Positions 8,280 through 19,294 are shown, numbered from the stretch's first letter. The stretch: 22,500 nucleotides of DNA from Chrysomallon squamiferum (GCA_012295275.1 CM022675.1:6625832-6648331); one strand, 5' to 3'. Notes: a model not told the origin generated them from the sequence alone. A program made the numbers and translations.

Positions 8280-9085
8280 GCTTGTTTTTCATCTCTGTGT
8301 CACTTTCATCTTGAACGTGTCTCTGTTGTTTTTCGGTTAAAGGTGTCTTCTTTGTTTTTCGTTTAAAGACATCATCGTTGTTTTTTGTTTAATGATATCT
8401 GCGTTGTTTTTCGTTTAAAAGTATCTGCGTTGTTTTTCGTTTAAAGGTATCTGCGTTGTTTTTCGTTTAAAAGTATCTGTGTTGTTTTTCGTTTAAAGGT
8501 ATCTGCGTTGTTTTTTTCGTTTAAAGGCATCTGTGTTTGCTTTTCGTTTAAAGACATCTGCGTTGTTTTTCGTTTAAAAGTATCTGCGTTGTTTTTCGTT
8601 TAAAGGTATTTGCGTTGTTTTTCGTTTAAAGGTATCTGCGTTGTTTTTCGTTTAAAGGAATCTGCGTTGTTTTTCGTTTAAAGGTATCTGCGTTGTTTTT
8701 CGTTTAAAGGAATCTGCGTTGTTTTTCGTTTAAAGGTATCTTGCGTTGTTTTTCGTTTAAAGGTATCTGCGTTGTTTTTCGTTTAAAGGAATCTGCGTTG
8801 TTTTTCGTTTAAAGGTATCTGCGTTGTTTTTCGTTTAAAGGTATCTGCGTTGTTTTTCGTTTAAAGGTATCTGCGTTGTTTTTCGTTTAAAGGAATCTGC
8901 GTTGTTTTTCGTTTAAAGGTATCTGCGTTGTTTTTCGTTTAAAGGTATCTGCGTTGTTTTTCGTTTAAAGGAATCTGCGTTGTTTTTCGTTTAAAGGTAT
9001 CTGCGTTGTTTTTCGTTTAAAGGTATCTGCGTGATTTTTTTCATTTAAAGGTATCTGCGTTGTTTTTCATCTCAAAGGTGTGTGT
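8280..9085. repeat. 26-bp minisatellite, about 29 units
   Basis: Tandem units of 26 bp read GTTGTTTTTCG, then TTTAAAGG, then TATCTGC. Left-end units are divergent (TCGGTTAAAGGTGTC, AAAGACATCATC), the centre is nearly homogeneous, and the right end decays again (TTTTTTCATTTAAAGG, TTTTTCATCTCAAAGG). This is the usual homogenised core with divergent flanks. Unit subtypes differ at GGTATCTG, GGAATCTG and AAGTATCTG. Single-base length changes occur near 8515 and 8742. Confidence 0.95.
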
Positions 9086-9470
9086 AATTTTTTCTTTCTA
9101 TCTTTATTATTAATATTATTGTTGTTGTTTTTGTAGTCAGTCGAACAAAGTCTACGAGCGATTCCCTTTAAAGTTTATCAATTAAAACAGATTACATACG
9201 AGTCCCTTTAACGAGATCGATACAGTTAATTCTGGTGTTCGTTACGTCACAGCTCTGTGTCATGTGCGCGCTGCTCTGGTTACTAGGATGCTGGATCTCT
9301 GGGTCATGACATTTTTCTGCAAAGGTCAAAATCTCTCTTCTACGGAAGGAGAGACGTTACTTGATAACTGTAGAGATTTTCCAATAATCTTGACAGTCAT
9401 CGAATCACACGTCCTGAACAAGCCTCGTTCCCAGCATGCAAAGGTTTGTCTGTAACTGTTCGTAAGTACC
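9086..9470. other. Unique sequence, one small unsupported frame
   Basis: Complex DNA after the minisatellite, with a short (TTA)/(TTG) run at about 9102-9130. A 63-codon plus frame at 9264-9455 shows no domain or signal peptide. I do not call it. Confidence 0.5.
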
Positions 9471-9472
9471 TA

Positions 9473-9535
9473 CGCACACATACATACGCGCGCATACACA
9501 CAAAATACACAGGTACACACACACACACACATACA
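9473..9535. repeat. (CA)n/(CATA)n microsatellite
   Basis: CACACATACATACGCGCGCATACACAC is followed by a CA run at about 9512-9530. Confidence 0.85.
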
Positions 9536-9776
9536 CAGTTACCCAATGAAAAAATAAATTATTTTTTCCGGCTAAAGAAGAATGGGGTTAGTCATCATGA
9601 CAAGCATGGCCCGGACCTGATGCGTTTTCGTTTGATATCTGACGTATGATTTTGAAAATAAAACACAGATGCACAGATAAAAAAAAAAAAAATTGATGAG
9701 TCAACAGTTGCCACCTTAACTCTGACGAATGAGTTTAGTAAAAACTGAGTTTTGCGATAAAATATCGTTATGTCGC
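9536..9776. other. Unique sequence
   Basis: Short complex stretch with an A run at about 9679-9692. Nothing recognised. Confidence 0.5.
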
Positions 9777-9832
9777 TAGAAAAAAAGAAAGAAAGAAAGG
9801 AGAGCAAGAAAGAAAGAAAGAAAGAAAAATGG
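9777..9832. repeat. (GAAA)n purine tract
   Basis: AAAGAAAGAAAGAAAGG and a second GAAAGAAAGAAAGAAAG block. The opposite-strand Phe/Leu/Ser-rich frame is a repeat artefact. Confidence 0.88.
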
Positions 9833-10527
9833 AAAAATAAATTAAAAACAAAGGAAAGAGCTCAATCTGAACCGATCTCAGAATTGCAAACAGGATTGTA
9901 ACAGAAGTAAAGAGCTTTTTCAGAAATCCGCTTGTTATTTGATCGGAAATTGAAGACGAAACAGCGAAACTGGTCTCTTTCCATTGCATTGCGAAGAATC
10001 ACATTACTTTTGTGACAGAACAGCTCCACTGTTATTTAGCGTAGCCGGATTTCCACTGTGAGACAACCAGCATTACGAAGACGACTATCTGGACAAAATG
10101 AATGCGAAGATATTTTTGTATCTTAACTCGCAGACGAAAGTAATTCGAAATAAAGCCAGTTCAGTTAATTTTAACTCTCGACCGGCCGCCCAGGTTCCTT
10201 TGATAGAAACGATAAAAACGCTTCATTTTGTCATCAAAAATCCGTCCACGGAAAACACACAGGGCAAAATCATTGAAATGTGTTTTATTTAACTAACAAG
10301 GCGACTCATTTCTAATCTACGATATTCCTGTGGCTTCATTTATGGCGGCGGTGACAGAAGAAATTCGATGTCTGCACAAGAACTGTTACTCTTTTTTATT
10401 ATTATTATTATTAGCAACAAGATGTGCTGTAAGTCTACCCTCCCATAGGCGACAAAATACACACAACAATCTTTGATAAACCTGACGTCTACATTCCTGC
10501 ATATTGTTTGCATATACGTTTTTATAG
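9833..10527. other. Unique sequence
   Basis: About 700 bp of complex DNA, broken by a short ATT triplet run at about 10394-10414. A 64-codon plus frame at 10098-10292 has no recognised motif. No gene supported. Confidence 0.5.
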
Positions 10528-11060
10528 ATGATATGGTATGGTATGGTAGGATATGTTACAATTTAGGATACAATGTGGTATAGTAAAATACGATATGAGA
10601 TATATACTATAGAATACGATACGATACGATTCGATACAATACGATACGATACGATTCGATACAATACGATACGATACAATTCGACACGACACGACACGAT
10701 ACGATACGATACGATACGATACAATTCGACACGATACGGTGCGATACGATTCGACACGATACGATACGATACGAATCGATTCGACGCGATACGATACGAC
10801 ACGACACGATACGACATCATTCGATACGATACTATACGAAACGACACGACACGAAACGATACGACACGATACGATACGATACAATGCGATACGATTCGAC
10901 ACGACACGACACTATACGATACGAAACGATAGCATATATGATATGAAGTGATGTAATATGGTATAGTACGGCATGGCATTGTATGGTATGGTATGGTATG
11001 GCAAGGTATGCTGTGCTATTGCATGGCGTTATATGATATGATGTGCTGTGGTACGGTATC
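10528..11060. repeat. Pentanucleotide (ACGAT)n array flanked by (ATGGT)n
   Basis: The core at about 10608-10940 consists of ACGAT pentamers with variants TCGAT, ACGAC, ACAAT and GCGAT. It is flanked on both sides by ATGGT pentamers (about 10528-10556 and 10960-11035). A period of 5 cycles through all three frames, and neither pentamer type readily makes a stop, so frames of over 100 codons are open on both strands (Tyr-Asp-Thr-Ile-Arg on plus, Ser-Tyr-Arg-Ile-Val on minus). These are not genes. The array is rich in CpG. Confidence 0.95.
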
Positions 11061-11160
11061 GTATGATGTATGACATGATATACAATAATGATAATGATAA
11101 TGATATCATATGATATGAAAGTGAAAACGCCAGAGCACATATCACATATCACATATCATC
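11061..11160. repeat. ATGATA-type run and 9-bp CACATATCA repeat
   Basis: AATGATAATGATAATGAT at about 11086-11104 is followed by three CACATATCA-type 9-mers at about 11136-11158. Confidence 0.8.
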
Positions 11161-11470
11161 TCGGCAGGGAATACTGTTATGAAGATTCACGAGCCGAAAT
11201 GCAGAGGCCTTCTTCGCCTTTCATAAACTAACTCTTGAACACTGGCTAGAACGGGATATAATTATTTCTCTTAGTTAAAACTCAGCCAAAATCGTGTTAT
11301 GTAAGAGTTTTAAACTTTCTGAGAAAAAAAAAAAAAAAAAAAGGAGGAATAAAAAAAAAGAAACCAGACGAAATTAATTTTTCACAAAATTAGAAGATTT
11401 TTTTTAAAATTATTTTTTTGATTTTTTTTTTTTTTTTGCCGGCCAGACTGATAAATCAATTACATTTTTG
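11161..11470. other. Unique sequence with A and T homopolymer tracts
   Basis: Complex DNA to 11315, then poly-A at about 11323-11342 and T-rich runs at 11398-11437. GCCGGCCAG follows the poly-T and could look like a splice acceptor, but every frame after it closes quickly. Confidence 0.5.
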
Positions 11471-11780
11471 AAGGCTGTCATTCAGATATAAAAATTCCGA
11501 CGTGGCGCTGTTCAAACAAACCACGACGTTGTTTAACGAGTTGCTGAGAGGTTGCGGCGGCTGGCAAGTTCTGTCTATTACCAGTGAAATGAGAAGATGA
11601 GGGACTTGCTTTCACTGCCTCCACTAATTGATGGGACTGACACTAATGAGCAGGTTAAAACAAAAATTGCACCAGTTTTTTTTCACGAAGAAAATTATTT
11701 TCGGAAAATTAAAACTAATTTTTTTTTCTTTCGTTTTTCCATTGCTTGCTAACTTTTTTTTTTTAAAGTCATTTTTGTTT
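11471..11780. other. Unique sequence with a short open stretch
   Basis: A plus frame is open from 11472 to a TGA at 11598-11600 (about 42 codons, including the segment DVALFKQTTTLFNELLRG). It has balanced composition and no Met near its start. It could be an exon end but is too short to judge. T-rich runs follow. Confidence 0.3.
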
Positions 11781-11790
11781 CTTTGTTCGT

Positions 11791-11793
11791 TTT

Positions 11794-11824
<31 letters not shown>

Positions 11825-11870
11825 TTATTATTATTATTATTATTGTTGTTGTTATTATTATTATTTGGTT
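11791..11870. repeat. (TTC)n then (TTA)n trinucleotide array
   Basis: About eleven TTC triplets, then TTA/TTG triplets. The plus-strand Phe, Ser or Leu runs are artefacts of this. Confidence 0.93.
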
Positions 11871-12290
11871 CGTTTAATTCATTTTTGCCTTCTTTCATTC
11901 ATTCGTCATTTCATTTTTTTTCACATTTATTCATTGTTTCATTCTTTCTTTGCTTCTGTCGTAGAATAAATTCTTTCACAGATTTTTTCTTTCTTTCATT
12001 TGTTTCTTTCTTCTTTGTTTCATTCATTCATTCTTTGATTTTCTCATTTGTTCTTCCTTTCATTTCACGTCTTTTCATTCTATTTTACTCTATCTCTTTC
12101 TTTCGTTCTTTCTCTCATTCAGTCGTGTTATCGTTCATTATTTTTTCTTTCTTTCTCACTTAGCTGTTCAGTTATTCATTCATTTAGTCTTTCATTTATT
12201 CCTTTAGTCTTTCCTTTATTCCTTTAGTCTTTCCTTTATTCCTTTATTCATTTAATCTTTCATTTATTCATTCAGTCATTCATTGAACTC
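11871..12290. repeat. Pyrimidine-rich TTTC/TTCA degenerate array
   Basis: Long T/C-biased strand of TTTC, TTCA and TTCC words. A clear subrepeat of about 18 bp, TCTTTCCTTTATTCCTTTAG, lies near 12190-12245. No coding support. Confidence 0.85.
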
Positions 12291-12311
12291 GTCATAGCTC
12301 TAGTTAAAGTT

Positions 12312-12329
12312 CAACACTGGCCAGTGTTG
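12312..12329. other. Perfect 18-bp palindrome
   Basis: CAACACTGGCCAGTGTTG equals its own reverse complement over all 18 bases and lies in otherwise complex DNA. It could be a dimeric protein-binding site or chance. Confidence 0.6.
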
Positions 12330-12880
12330 GTATGTTAGAAGATTAACTTGAAACAAACAAAAAAACACACAAAAAAACCCACAAGGTTCAACCATGACCA
12401 AGATGCGATCTCGGAAGCTTTCGTTTAATAGAGAGAGGGATTACACCTGTAGAAAGGGCAAAACCACAAAGATGCACATAATTCCCATAGCGAATCTATT
12501 TTATACCAAAAGTTCGAGACGGACTGCTATTTTCACCAAAAATACGTTTTTCTACAAATAGCCAGTTACGTATTTTGGACCCAGTAAAATAGTTCCGTTT
12601 CTGGAATTCGATGTAGCGGTTTTATGAGTTAATCTCGGAATATTTTAGCATAAATCCAAAGGCATTGCTAGTATGTCTTTCACTCTTGTTGTTAATCTAA
12701 CACAGAAATCTGTGTCAGTTTTTAAAATATTCCCAGCACAGCAAAATCGTCAGTTATAGGTCCGGATTTAGGCTTAGTTAGACGTTAACTACATTGAAGT
12801 TAGTGAGATCTTAAATTGTAGTTTGTAAAATTCTTGTCAAAATCCGATTTAATAAAATACAATTACATCTGCATTGTAAT
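12330..12880. other. Unique sequence
   Basis: Complex AT-rich DNA with short A runs. No gene or element recognised. Confidence 0.5.
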
Positions 12881-12921
12881 AATAATAATAATAATAATTG
12901 TTATTGTTATTGTGGTTGTTG

Positions 12922-12991
<70 letters not shown>

Positions 12992-13052
12992 AATAACCAT
13001 AATCATTATAATTAGTATTATTATTGTTAGTATTGTTATTATTATTATTATT

Positions 13053-13085
<33 letters not shown>

Positions 13086-13105
13086 ATCATCATCATTATC
13101 ATTCA
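12879..13105. repeat. (TAA)/(TTA)/(TTG) trinucleotide array
   Basis: AAT triplets, then TTG, a long pure TTA block at about 12926-12989, a short unique CATAATCATTATAATTAG insert, and then TTA, TTG and ATC triplets. The poly-Ile, poly-Asn and poly-Thr frames on both strands come from this. Confidence 0.95.
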
Positions 13106-13128
13106 TTCATTCACTTTTTGTCTAATGT

Positions 13129-13129
13129 T

Positions 13130-13164
<35 letters not shown>

Positions 13165-13168
13165 TTAC
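13129..13168. repeat. (TTTA)n tetranucleotide
   Basis: About nine uninterrupted TTTA units. Confidence 0.93.
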
Positions 13169-13535
13169 GTTTATAATTAAAGAAAGCAAGAAACGCCCTG
13201 AAGCGAATTTCGTCACACAAAAAAAGGACAGTCTGTTATTGATTTTTCGCTACATCAAACATATTTGCCGGAATTTTGAAAATTGTGACAACAAAGAACC
13301 GATTTAAGAAAGAACACTGATTTGGTATTTACAGAATCGATTACGTGTCTTACCACTTTCCTTTCTCTTCCGTCCTTATCTTCTTTGATTTTCTTTTCTT
13401 TCTTCTTCTAATGTCTCGTTTGTTTTCATCTCAGAGAACAAACGAGGCAAAGCCATTACTTTCTCCAGCTGGACGTACATAATAATGTATTAGGATTGAA
13501 AAGACGATGTCGAATGGTTTTTATTTTGCTTCAAC
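13169..13535. other. Unique sequence with a polypyrimidine stretch
   Basis: Complex DNA with a C/T-rich stretch at about 13355-13412. No supported exon. Confidence 0.5.
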
Positions 13536-13603
13536 GTGTTGTTGTTGTTGTGGCTGTTGTTGTTGTTGTTGCTGTTGTTGTTTGTTGTTGGTGGTGGTTG
13601 TTT
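13536..13603. repeat. (TTG)n trinucleotide
   Basis: GTTGTTGTT triplets with GGC and GCT interruptions, ending in GGTGGTGGTTG. Confidence 0.9.
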
Positions 13604-13644
13604 TGAGGGTTTTTTATGTAATGTAGTTAAAGAATTAATATGAC

Positions 13645-13665
13645 TGAGAGGGAGGGAGGGAGGGA

Positions 13666-13736
<71 letters not shown>
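13645..13736. repeat. G3A quadruplex motif and (GA)n array
   Basis: Four GGG tracts separated by single A at 13650-13664, plus a fifth GGG at 13668-13670, lead into about 33 pure GA dinucleotides. The G-run part meets the canonical G-quadruplex rule with one-base loops. Confidence 0.95.
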
Positions 13737-13737
<1 letters not shown>

Positions 13738-13782
13738 AATAGTCACAAAGAGTACAAGGAATAAAGAAAGAAAATAGAAGCT

Positions 13783-13786
13783 GTAA

Positions 13787-13825
<39 letters not shown>

Positions 13826-14010
13826 AAGTAGTAATCGTAGTTGTAATCGAAGTAGAAGTGGCAGAAGGAATATAAACAGTAATAGTAGCTATAACAGAGG
13901 TAGTAGTAATTGTAGTCATAGAGGTGGTAGTGGCAGTAGTAAATGCAACAGTGATGACAACAGTAGTAGCAGTGGTAGTAGTGGTAGCAGCAGTAGTTAT
14001 AGTACTATAG
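13783..14010. repeat. (TAG)n/(AGT)n trinucleotide array
   Basis: Pure TAG triplets at about 13789-13824 decay into AGT, AGC, GGT and AAC triplet variants to about 14010. Together with the preceding GA array it forms a GA-then-AGT composite. Confidence 0.92.
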
Positions 14011-14204
14011 AAATAATCATAATATAGTATAAGTCTATTCTTAGTTAAATATTTATAATTTCATATTATAAAGTCATGGTTATAAACTTCTGTGTCTTAG
14101 ACAAAATAGAATATCAATTTCCAAACGTATCGTCTAATACTTCACATCTATGATTTCATTTTAATTAAATTAATAAACCGCATTTGGTAGGACTATCTTT
14201 AAAG

Positions 14205-14235
<31 letters not shown>

Positions 14236-14560
14236 ATAAAAAAATAAACCTTATCTTCCTCAGTTTGAATCATTCTTCAAAGTGTCCTGACTTTCGGAAT
14301 TAAGACTTCTTCGGGACACGGTGACTGATCAAAGCAAGCTGACTGGTACTCGATTTGTCACGGTGAATGAAAGCCGCGGTAAGAAGGAGCAGCGTGGAAA
14401 ATCCAGTCGTGAAAAGTGGGCAGTAAATCAAACTTGGTTCTGAGTTAACCTCGCTGCAGAGCTGACTAAAGTCAATTTACTTCCCGTCCTCCGATAATCA
14501 TTTGTGTCGGAATGTTTATAATAGTCATCAATAGTCATCAATATTTAAACAGTTTCTCGT
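14011..14560. other. Unique spacer between inverted composite arrays, with poly-A
   Basis: About 550 bp, with a run of about 30 A at 14202-14231 and a less AT-rich part at about 14270-14480. I see no coding frame with support. Confidence 0.5.
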
Positions 14561-14564
14561 AGTA

Positions 14565-14850
14565 ATGAACCACTACCACCACCGCCACTACAGGAGCAAA
14601 AGAGGCGGCAGCAGCAACAGCAACGACAACAACTACTACCACTACTTCTAGTTGTATCACCGTCACAACTCCTGTTACTATGCCCCTAACCACTGTCATC
14701 ATCAACATCATCACCATCATCATCATCACAGAAGCTGTTATTCCTACAGCTGTTACTTCAGTTACAACACCACCACAACATTAACTGTTACTACTTCTAC
14801 TGCAGTTACCCTTATCTGATGCAGCTGCTGCTGCTACTACTGCTATTACA
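14565..14850. repeat. ACC/ACT/ATC trinucleotide-rich array
   Basis: Degenerate ACC, ACT, CAG and ATC triplets, ending in GCTGCTGCTGCTACTACTGC. On the minus strand this reads as AGT/GGT triplets, the reverse of the array at 13783-14010. Confidence 0.85.
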
Positions 14851-14886
14851 GTTTTATTTATGTAACTACATGTTTATCTGCTTTCT

Positions 14887-15872
<986 letters not shown>

Positions 15873-16379
15873 AAAAAAAACCACTGGTATATATGTTTCA
15901 GATTTGTAAACACTTTAAACTCAAGAATTAGCTACTTTAATGATATCTTTTTGTCCGTGAAATTTCAGTTCGTTTTCTTTGATGTGTAAATGATGTGAAT
16001 TGTGTTTGCGTATTTTCTGCTTTGCGTTTATCACAAGTCAACATCATCGATACGTTAATAGCATGACTGGCAAAGGAAATGAACCCAGGAACACTGATAA
16101 TGAAACCCAGCACATACATCAGCCATATAATAGCAACCGTCGAGCCGAAACTGAAATATTTCCAGTACAAATAACATATTAGTGTCACGAGTCATTAGAC
16201 TTGTTAAGGAAAACTTTTACGCTTTTATATGACTTAATAAATGTGAACGCCGTCGTTAGAACCATAAATATATAATTTATTTTTGCTAAACTTTATATGC
16301 ATGATATCGCAAAAAAATATTATCTGCATGCATGATCCAGTAATGACAAAAACCTTTATTGATATCTATATACACGCTT
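15873..16379. other. Unique sequence
   Basis: Complex DNA. Overlapping frames on both strands at about 15937-16188 have no recognised motif. Confidence 0.5.
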
Positions 16380-16988
<609 letters not shown>

Positions 16989-17080
16989 TTTTCGTCCATC
17001 TTCGTTCAACTTCGTGACTTTTCGTTCATCTTCGTTAAATTTCGTGACTTTTCGTTCATCTTCGTTAAACTTCGTTTAAT
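16989..17080. repeat. 30-bp tandem repeat, 3 units
   Basis: Units start at 16989, 17019 and 17049. Each reads TTTTCGTYCATC, TTCGTTMAAY, TTCGTGAC (last unit ends GTTTA). The unit itself is made of three TTCGT-headed subunits of about 10 bp. Confidence 0.88.
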
Positions 17081-17098
17081 AAAAAAATGTTCTCCGAT

Positions 17099-17100
<2 letters not shown>

Positions 17101-17134
<34 letters not shown>
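17101..17134. repeat. Poly-T tract
   Basis: 34 consecutive T. It could be the tail of a minus-strand retroposon, but no element body is recognised to its right. Confidence 0.95.
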
Positions 17135-17139
<5 letters not shown>

Positions 17140-17352
17140 GAAAATGAGCTTGGAATCTTTCGATAACTGAATAATAGACGGTGTTTTCGCACGGATGAAC
17201 AATCTTTCAACCATGCATTACTTCGTACAACAGCTCTGAATGTTTGTTTCAATTCTTGGCGACGTTGTTGACCGTTTTTCTGTATCAGTGACGTTTATAA
17301 CCAGCCAGATTCAAACATCAAAAGAGTAAATTCATTTTACATGCATGGATTA
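17135..17352. other. Unique sequence
   Basis: Short complex spacer, nothing recognised. Confidence 0.5.
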
Positions 17353-17405
17353 ATAATGATGATGATGATGATGATGATGGCATGCATGGGTTAATAATGA
17401 TGATT
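17353..17405. repeat. (GAT)n with imperfect duplicate flanks
   Basis: Eight GAT triplets flanked by GCATGGATTAATAATGAT and GCATGGGTTAATAATGAT, a short local duplication around the triplet run. Confidence 0.85.
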
Positions 17406-17465
17406 AATAATGTAAAATAATGAAAAATGAAATAATATTTAAAGTTAAATAGTTAATAGTTATAA

Positions 17466-17580
17466 CAGTACTAGTAGTAGTAGTAGTAGTAGTAGTAGCA
17501 GTAGTAGCAGTAGTAGTAGCAGTAGGAGGAGGAGTAGTAGTGGTAATGGTGTGGTGGCGGTTGTAGTGGTAATAAAAGTA
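17466..17580. repeat. (TAG)n trinucleotide array
   Basis: TAG/CAG triplets, then AGG and GGT variants. A GA array follows within 60 bp. Confidence 0.92.
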
Positions 17581-17625
17581 AAATAATGCCAAGGTATTTA
17601 GGGTAAAGACATGTTACACACGAAG

Positions 17626-17945
<320 letters not shown>

Positions 17946-17946
<1 letters not shown>

Positions 17947-18336
17947 ACAAACACGGTCTGTGAAGCTAGTTTAATTTACATATACAAACAGCTAGCAGAC
18001 GACATGATACGTTACAGAAATGACTCTATCTGCCTTCAACGTCTTCCTCCGACCAACTCCAGTCAAATGCGCCTTGATAGACATAATTACTGCTTCGTGT
18101 TGAAAGATTGGATCACCGTGGAGCAAACTAGAACCACTTGTGTCATCTGAATCCTTCGGTCATCGCTTTTTCCTTGCTCTGAATTTGTAAAAACGCGTAC
18201 GTCTGTTGACTGGTGCTGCTAAATCAAAGAGTTAAAATAGGTCACTAACGAACGAAACATAATTCTGCTGGTGCGAAGGGAGGGATTTACCACATTAACT
18301 AATGGCCGATCCGAAAGATGAAGCGTAAAGATATTA
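17946..18336. other. Unique sequence, relatively complex
   Basis: One of the less AT-rich stretches. A plus frame from about 18026 to a TGA near 18101 reads LSAFNVFLRPTPVKCALIDI with no Met. It is too short to support an exon. Confidence 0.45.
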
Positions 18337-18395
18337 ACTTTTTTTTTTTTTTTTTTTTTTTTTTTGTATTATTTTGTTTTTTTTTTTTTTTTTGC
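18337..18395. repeat. Poly-T tracts
   Basis: Two T runs (about 27 and 16 bases) split by GTATTATTTTG. Confidence 0.93.
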
Positions 18396-18443
18396 TGACA
18401 TTCTGTCCTATTACGTTTGATTTTGGCCCAAACGTCTGAAATT

Positions 18444-18451
18444 TGACGTCA
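18444..18451. promoter_or_regulatory. CRE-type palindrome TGACGTCA
   Basis: Exact match to the CREB/ATF octamer, in context ATTTGACGTCACTT. No gene start is known nearby, so function is not established. Confidence 0.3.
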
Positions 18452-18743
18452 CTTTTAGCTCTAATGCAATCGGCTGCGCGTATCTAATGATAAGCAGTCA
18501 TGAATATAAATGTAAAAATGCGACAGCGAAATTTGACACTGGTGATGGAATTTCAAGTAACATTTGACGCTGAACAAGTCCTGTCATTATCGTAACGAAT
18601 TTAAAAAAAAAAAATAAAAATAAAAAAATAAAAAATGTTTACGCGTTGGTTCTTGTACTCTCCTGTGTCGGGCTATATGAAGCAAGACCAATCTATTTTT
18701 AGCACTTAAGACCGTCTGGCTCTAACCCCACGATATATGTATG
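18452..18743. other. Unique sequence left of the MITE
   Basis: Complex DNA with an A-rich AAAATAAAAATAAAAAAATA run at about 18602-18637. Nothing else is seen. Confidence 0.5.
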
Positions 18744-18963
18744 TACAGGGTGTCCCAGAAGTCACGCACCATGAAGATTTTTATTTAGATACATATGAAT
18801 AAAAATTTTATTAATAATAATCATAACAAATGCTCAAATTGCTTGCCCTCTGCATTGATACATACTTCAATTCTCTTTATAAAACTGTTTTTTACTCTGT
18901 AATATAAAACAAATAAAATATTATATACATGTATATGGTGCGCGACTTCTGGGAGACTCTGTA
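18744..18963. mobile_element. Mariner-like MITE with 29-bp terminal inverted repeats
   Basis: The left end, 18744-18772, starts TACAGGGTGTCCCAGAAGTC and the reverse complement of the right end, 18935-18963, starts TACAGAGTCTCCCAGAAGTC. The 29-bp ends match at 26 positions. A TA dinucleotide lies at each outer edge, the target-site signature of the IS630-Tc1-mariner superfamily, leaving an element of 216 bp between the TAs. The interior keeps the 3' end of a transposase frame on the minus strand, so this is an internally deleted copy of an autonomous element. It cannot move without a transposase supplied elsewhere. A TATATA/TGTGTG microsatellite begins at its right edge. Confidence 0.88.
18821..18901 (-). 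pseudogene. C-terminal remnant of a mariner-like transposase
   Basis: Within the MITE, the minus strand encodes NSFIKRIEVCINAEGKQFEH followed by Leu-Leu and a TGA stop at 18821-18823. From memory, this matches the usual ending of many animal Tc1/mariner-type transposases, where a helix with a Cys-Ile pair leads to a Gly-rich turn and a terminal Phe/Ile-Glu-His-Leu-Leu. The stop lies about 50 bp inside the left terminal repeat, a sensible distance for the 3' end of such a gene. The catalytic acidic triad and DNA-binding domain are absent, and upstream the frame runs into the right terminal repeat, so the remnant is nonfunctional. It shows that the transposon's original 3' end is at the left. 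Confidence 0.65.
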
Positions 18964-19140
18964 TATATATATATATATTTGTGTGTGTGTGTATATGTAT
19001 ATATATATATTTGTGTATGTGTATATATGTACATGTGTATACATATATATACATATATTCACACACACATATATAAATACACATTTATAAATATCTGTGT
19101 ATGTGTATGTGTGGGTGTATGGGTGTGTGTGTGTGTATAT
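18964..19140. repeat. (TA)n/(TG)n alternating microsatellite
   Basis: TATATATA, GTGTGTGT and CACACACA blocks form an imperfect alternating purine-pyrimidine region. Tyr/Thr/His-rich minus frames are artefacts. Confidence 0.92.
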
Positions 19141-19294
19141 AAGCAAATTTGCATCTGAGTAGAGCAAACCAGCAATACACACACAAACAGTTTCTGTTTT
19201 AAAAGTACAATACTAGTTAAATATTCTACGTATTTTATAATGATGTAACCCAGTAACAACGATTATGGATTAAACAAGTATAGTAAAGTTGAGA
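19141..19294. other. Unique spacer
   Basis: Short complex AT-rich sequence, nothing recognised. Confidence 0.5.

Noticed and set aside
10522-11152. Several frames of 66-138 codons on both strands over the same bases
   Set aside because: Pentanucleotide repeats with few stop codons explain them fully. All products are the same periodic residues.
11440-11600. Poly-T plus GCCGGCCAG resembling a splice acceptor followed by an open stretch
   Set aside because: All frames directly after that AG close within about 40 bases, and the later open stretch at 11472-11600 begins after a stop, so they cannot form one exon from this acceptor.
12834-13307. 157-codon plus frame rich in Ile and Val
   Set aside because: It is the ATT/GTT register of a trinucleotide array; the short tail after it (to 13307) has no recognisable domain.
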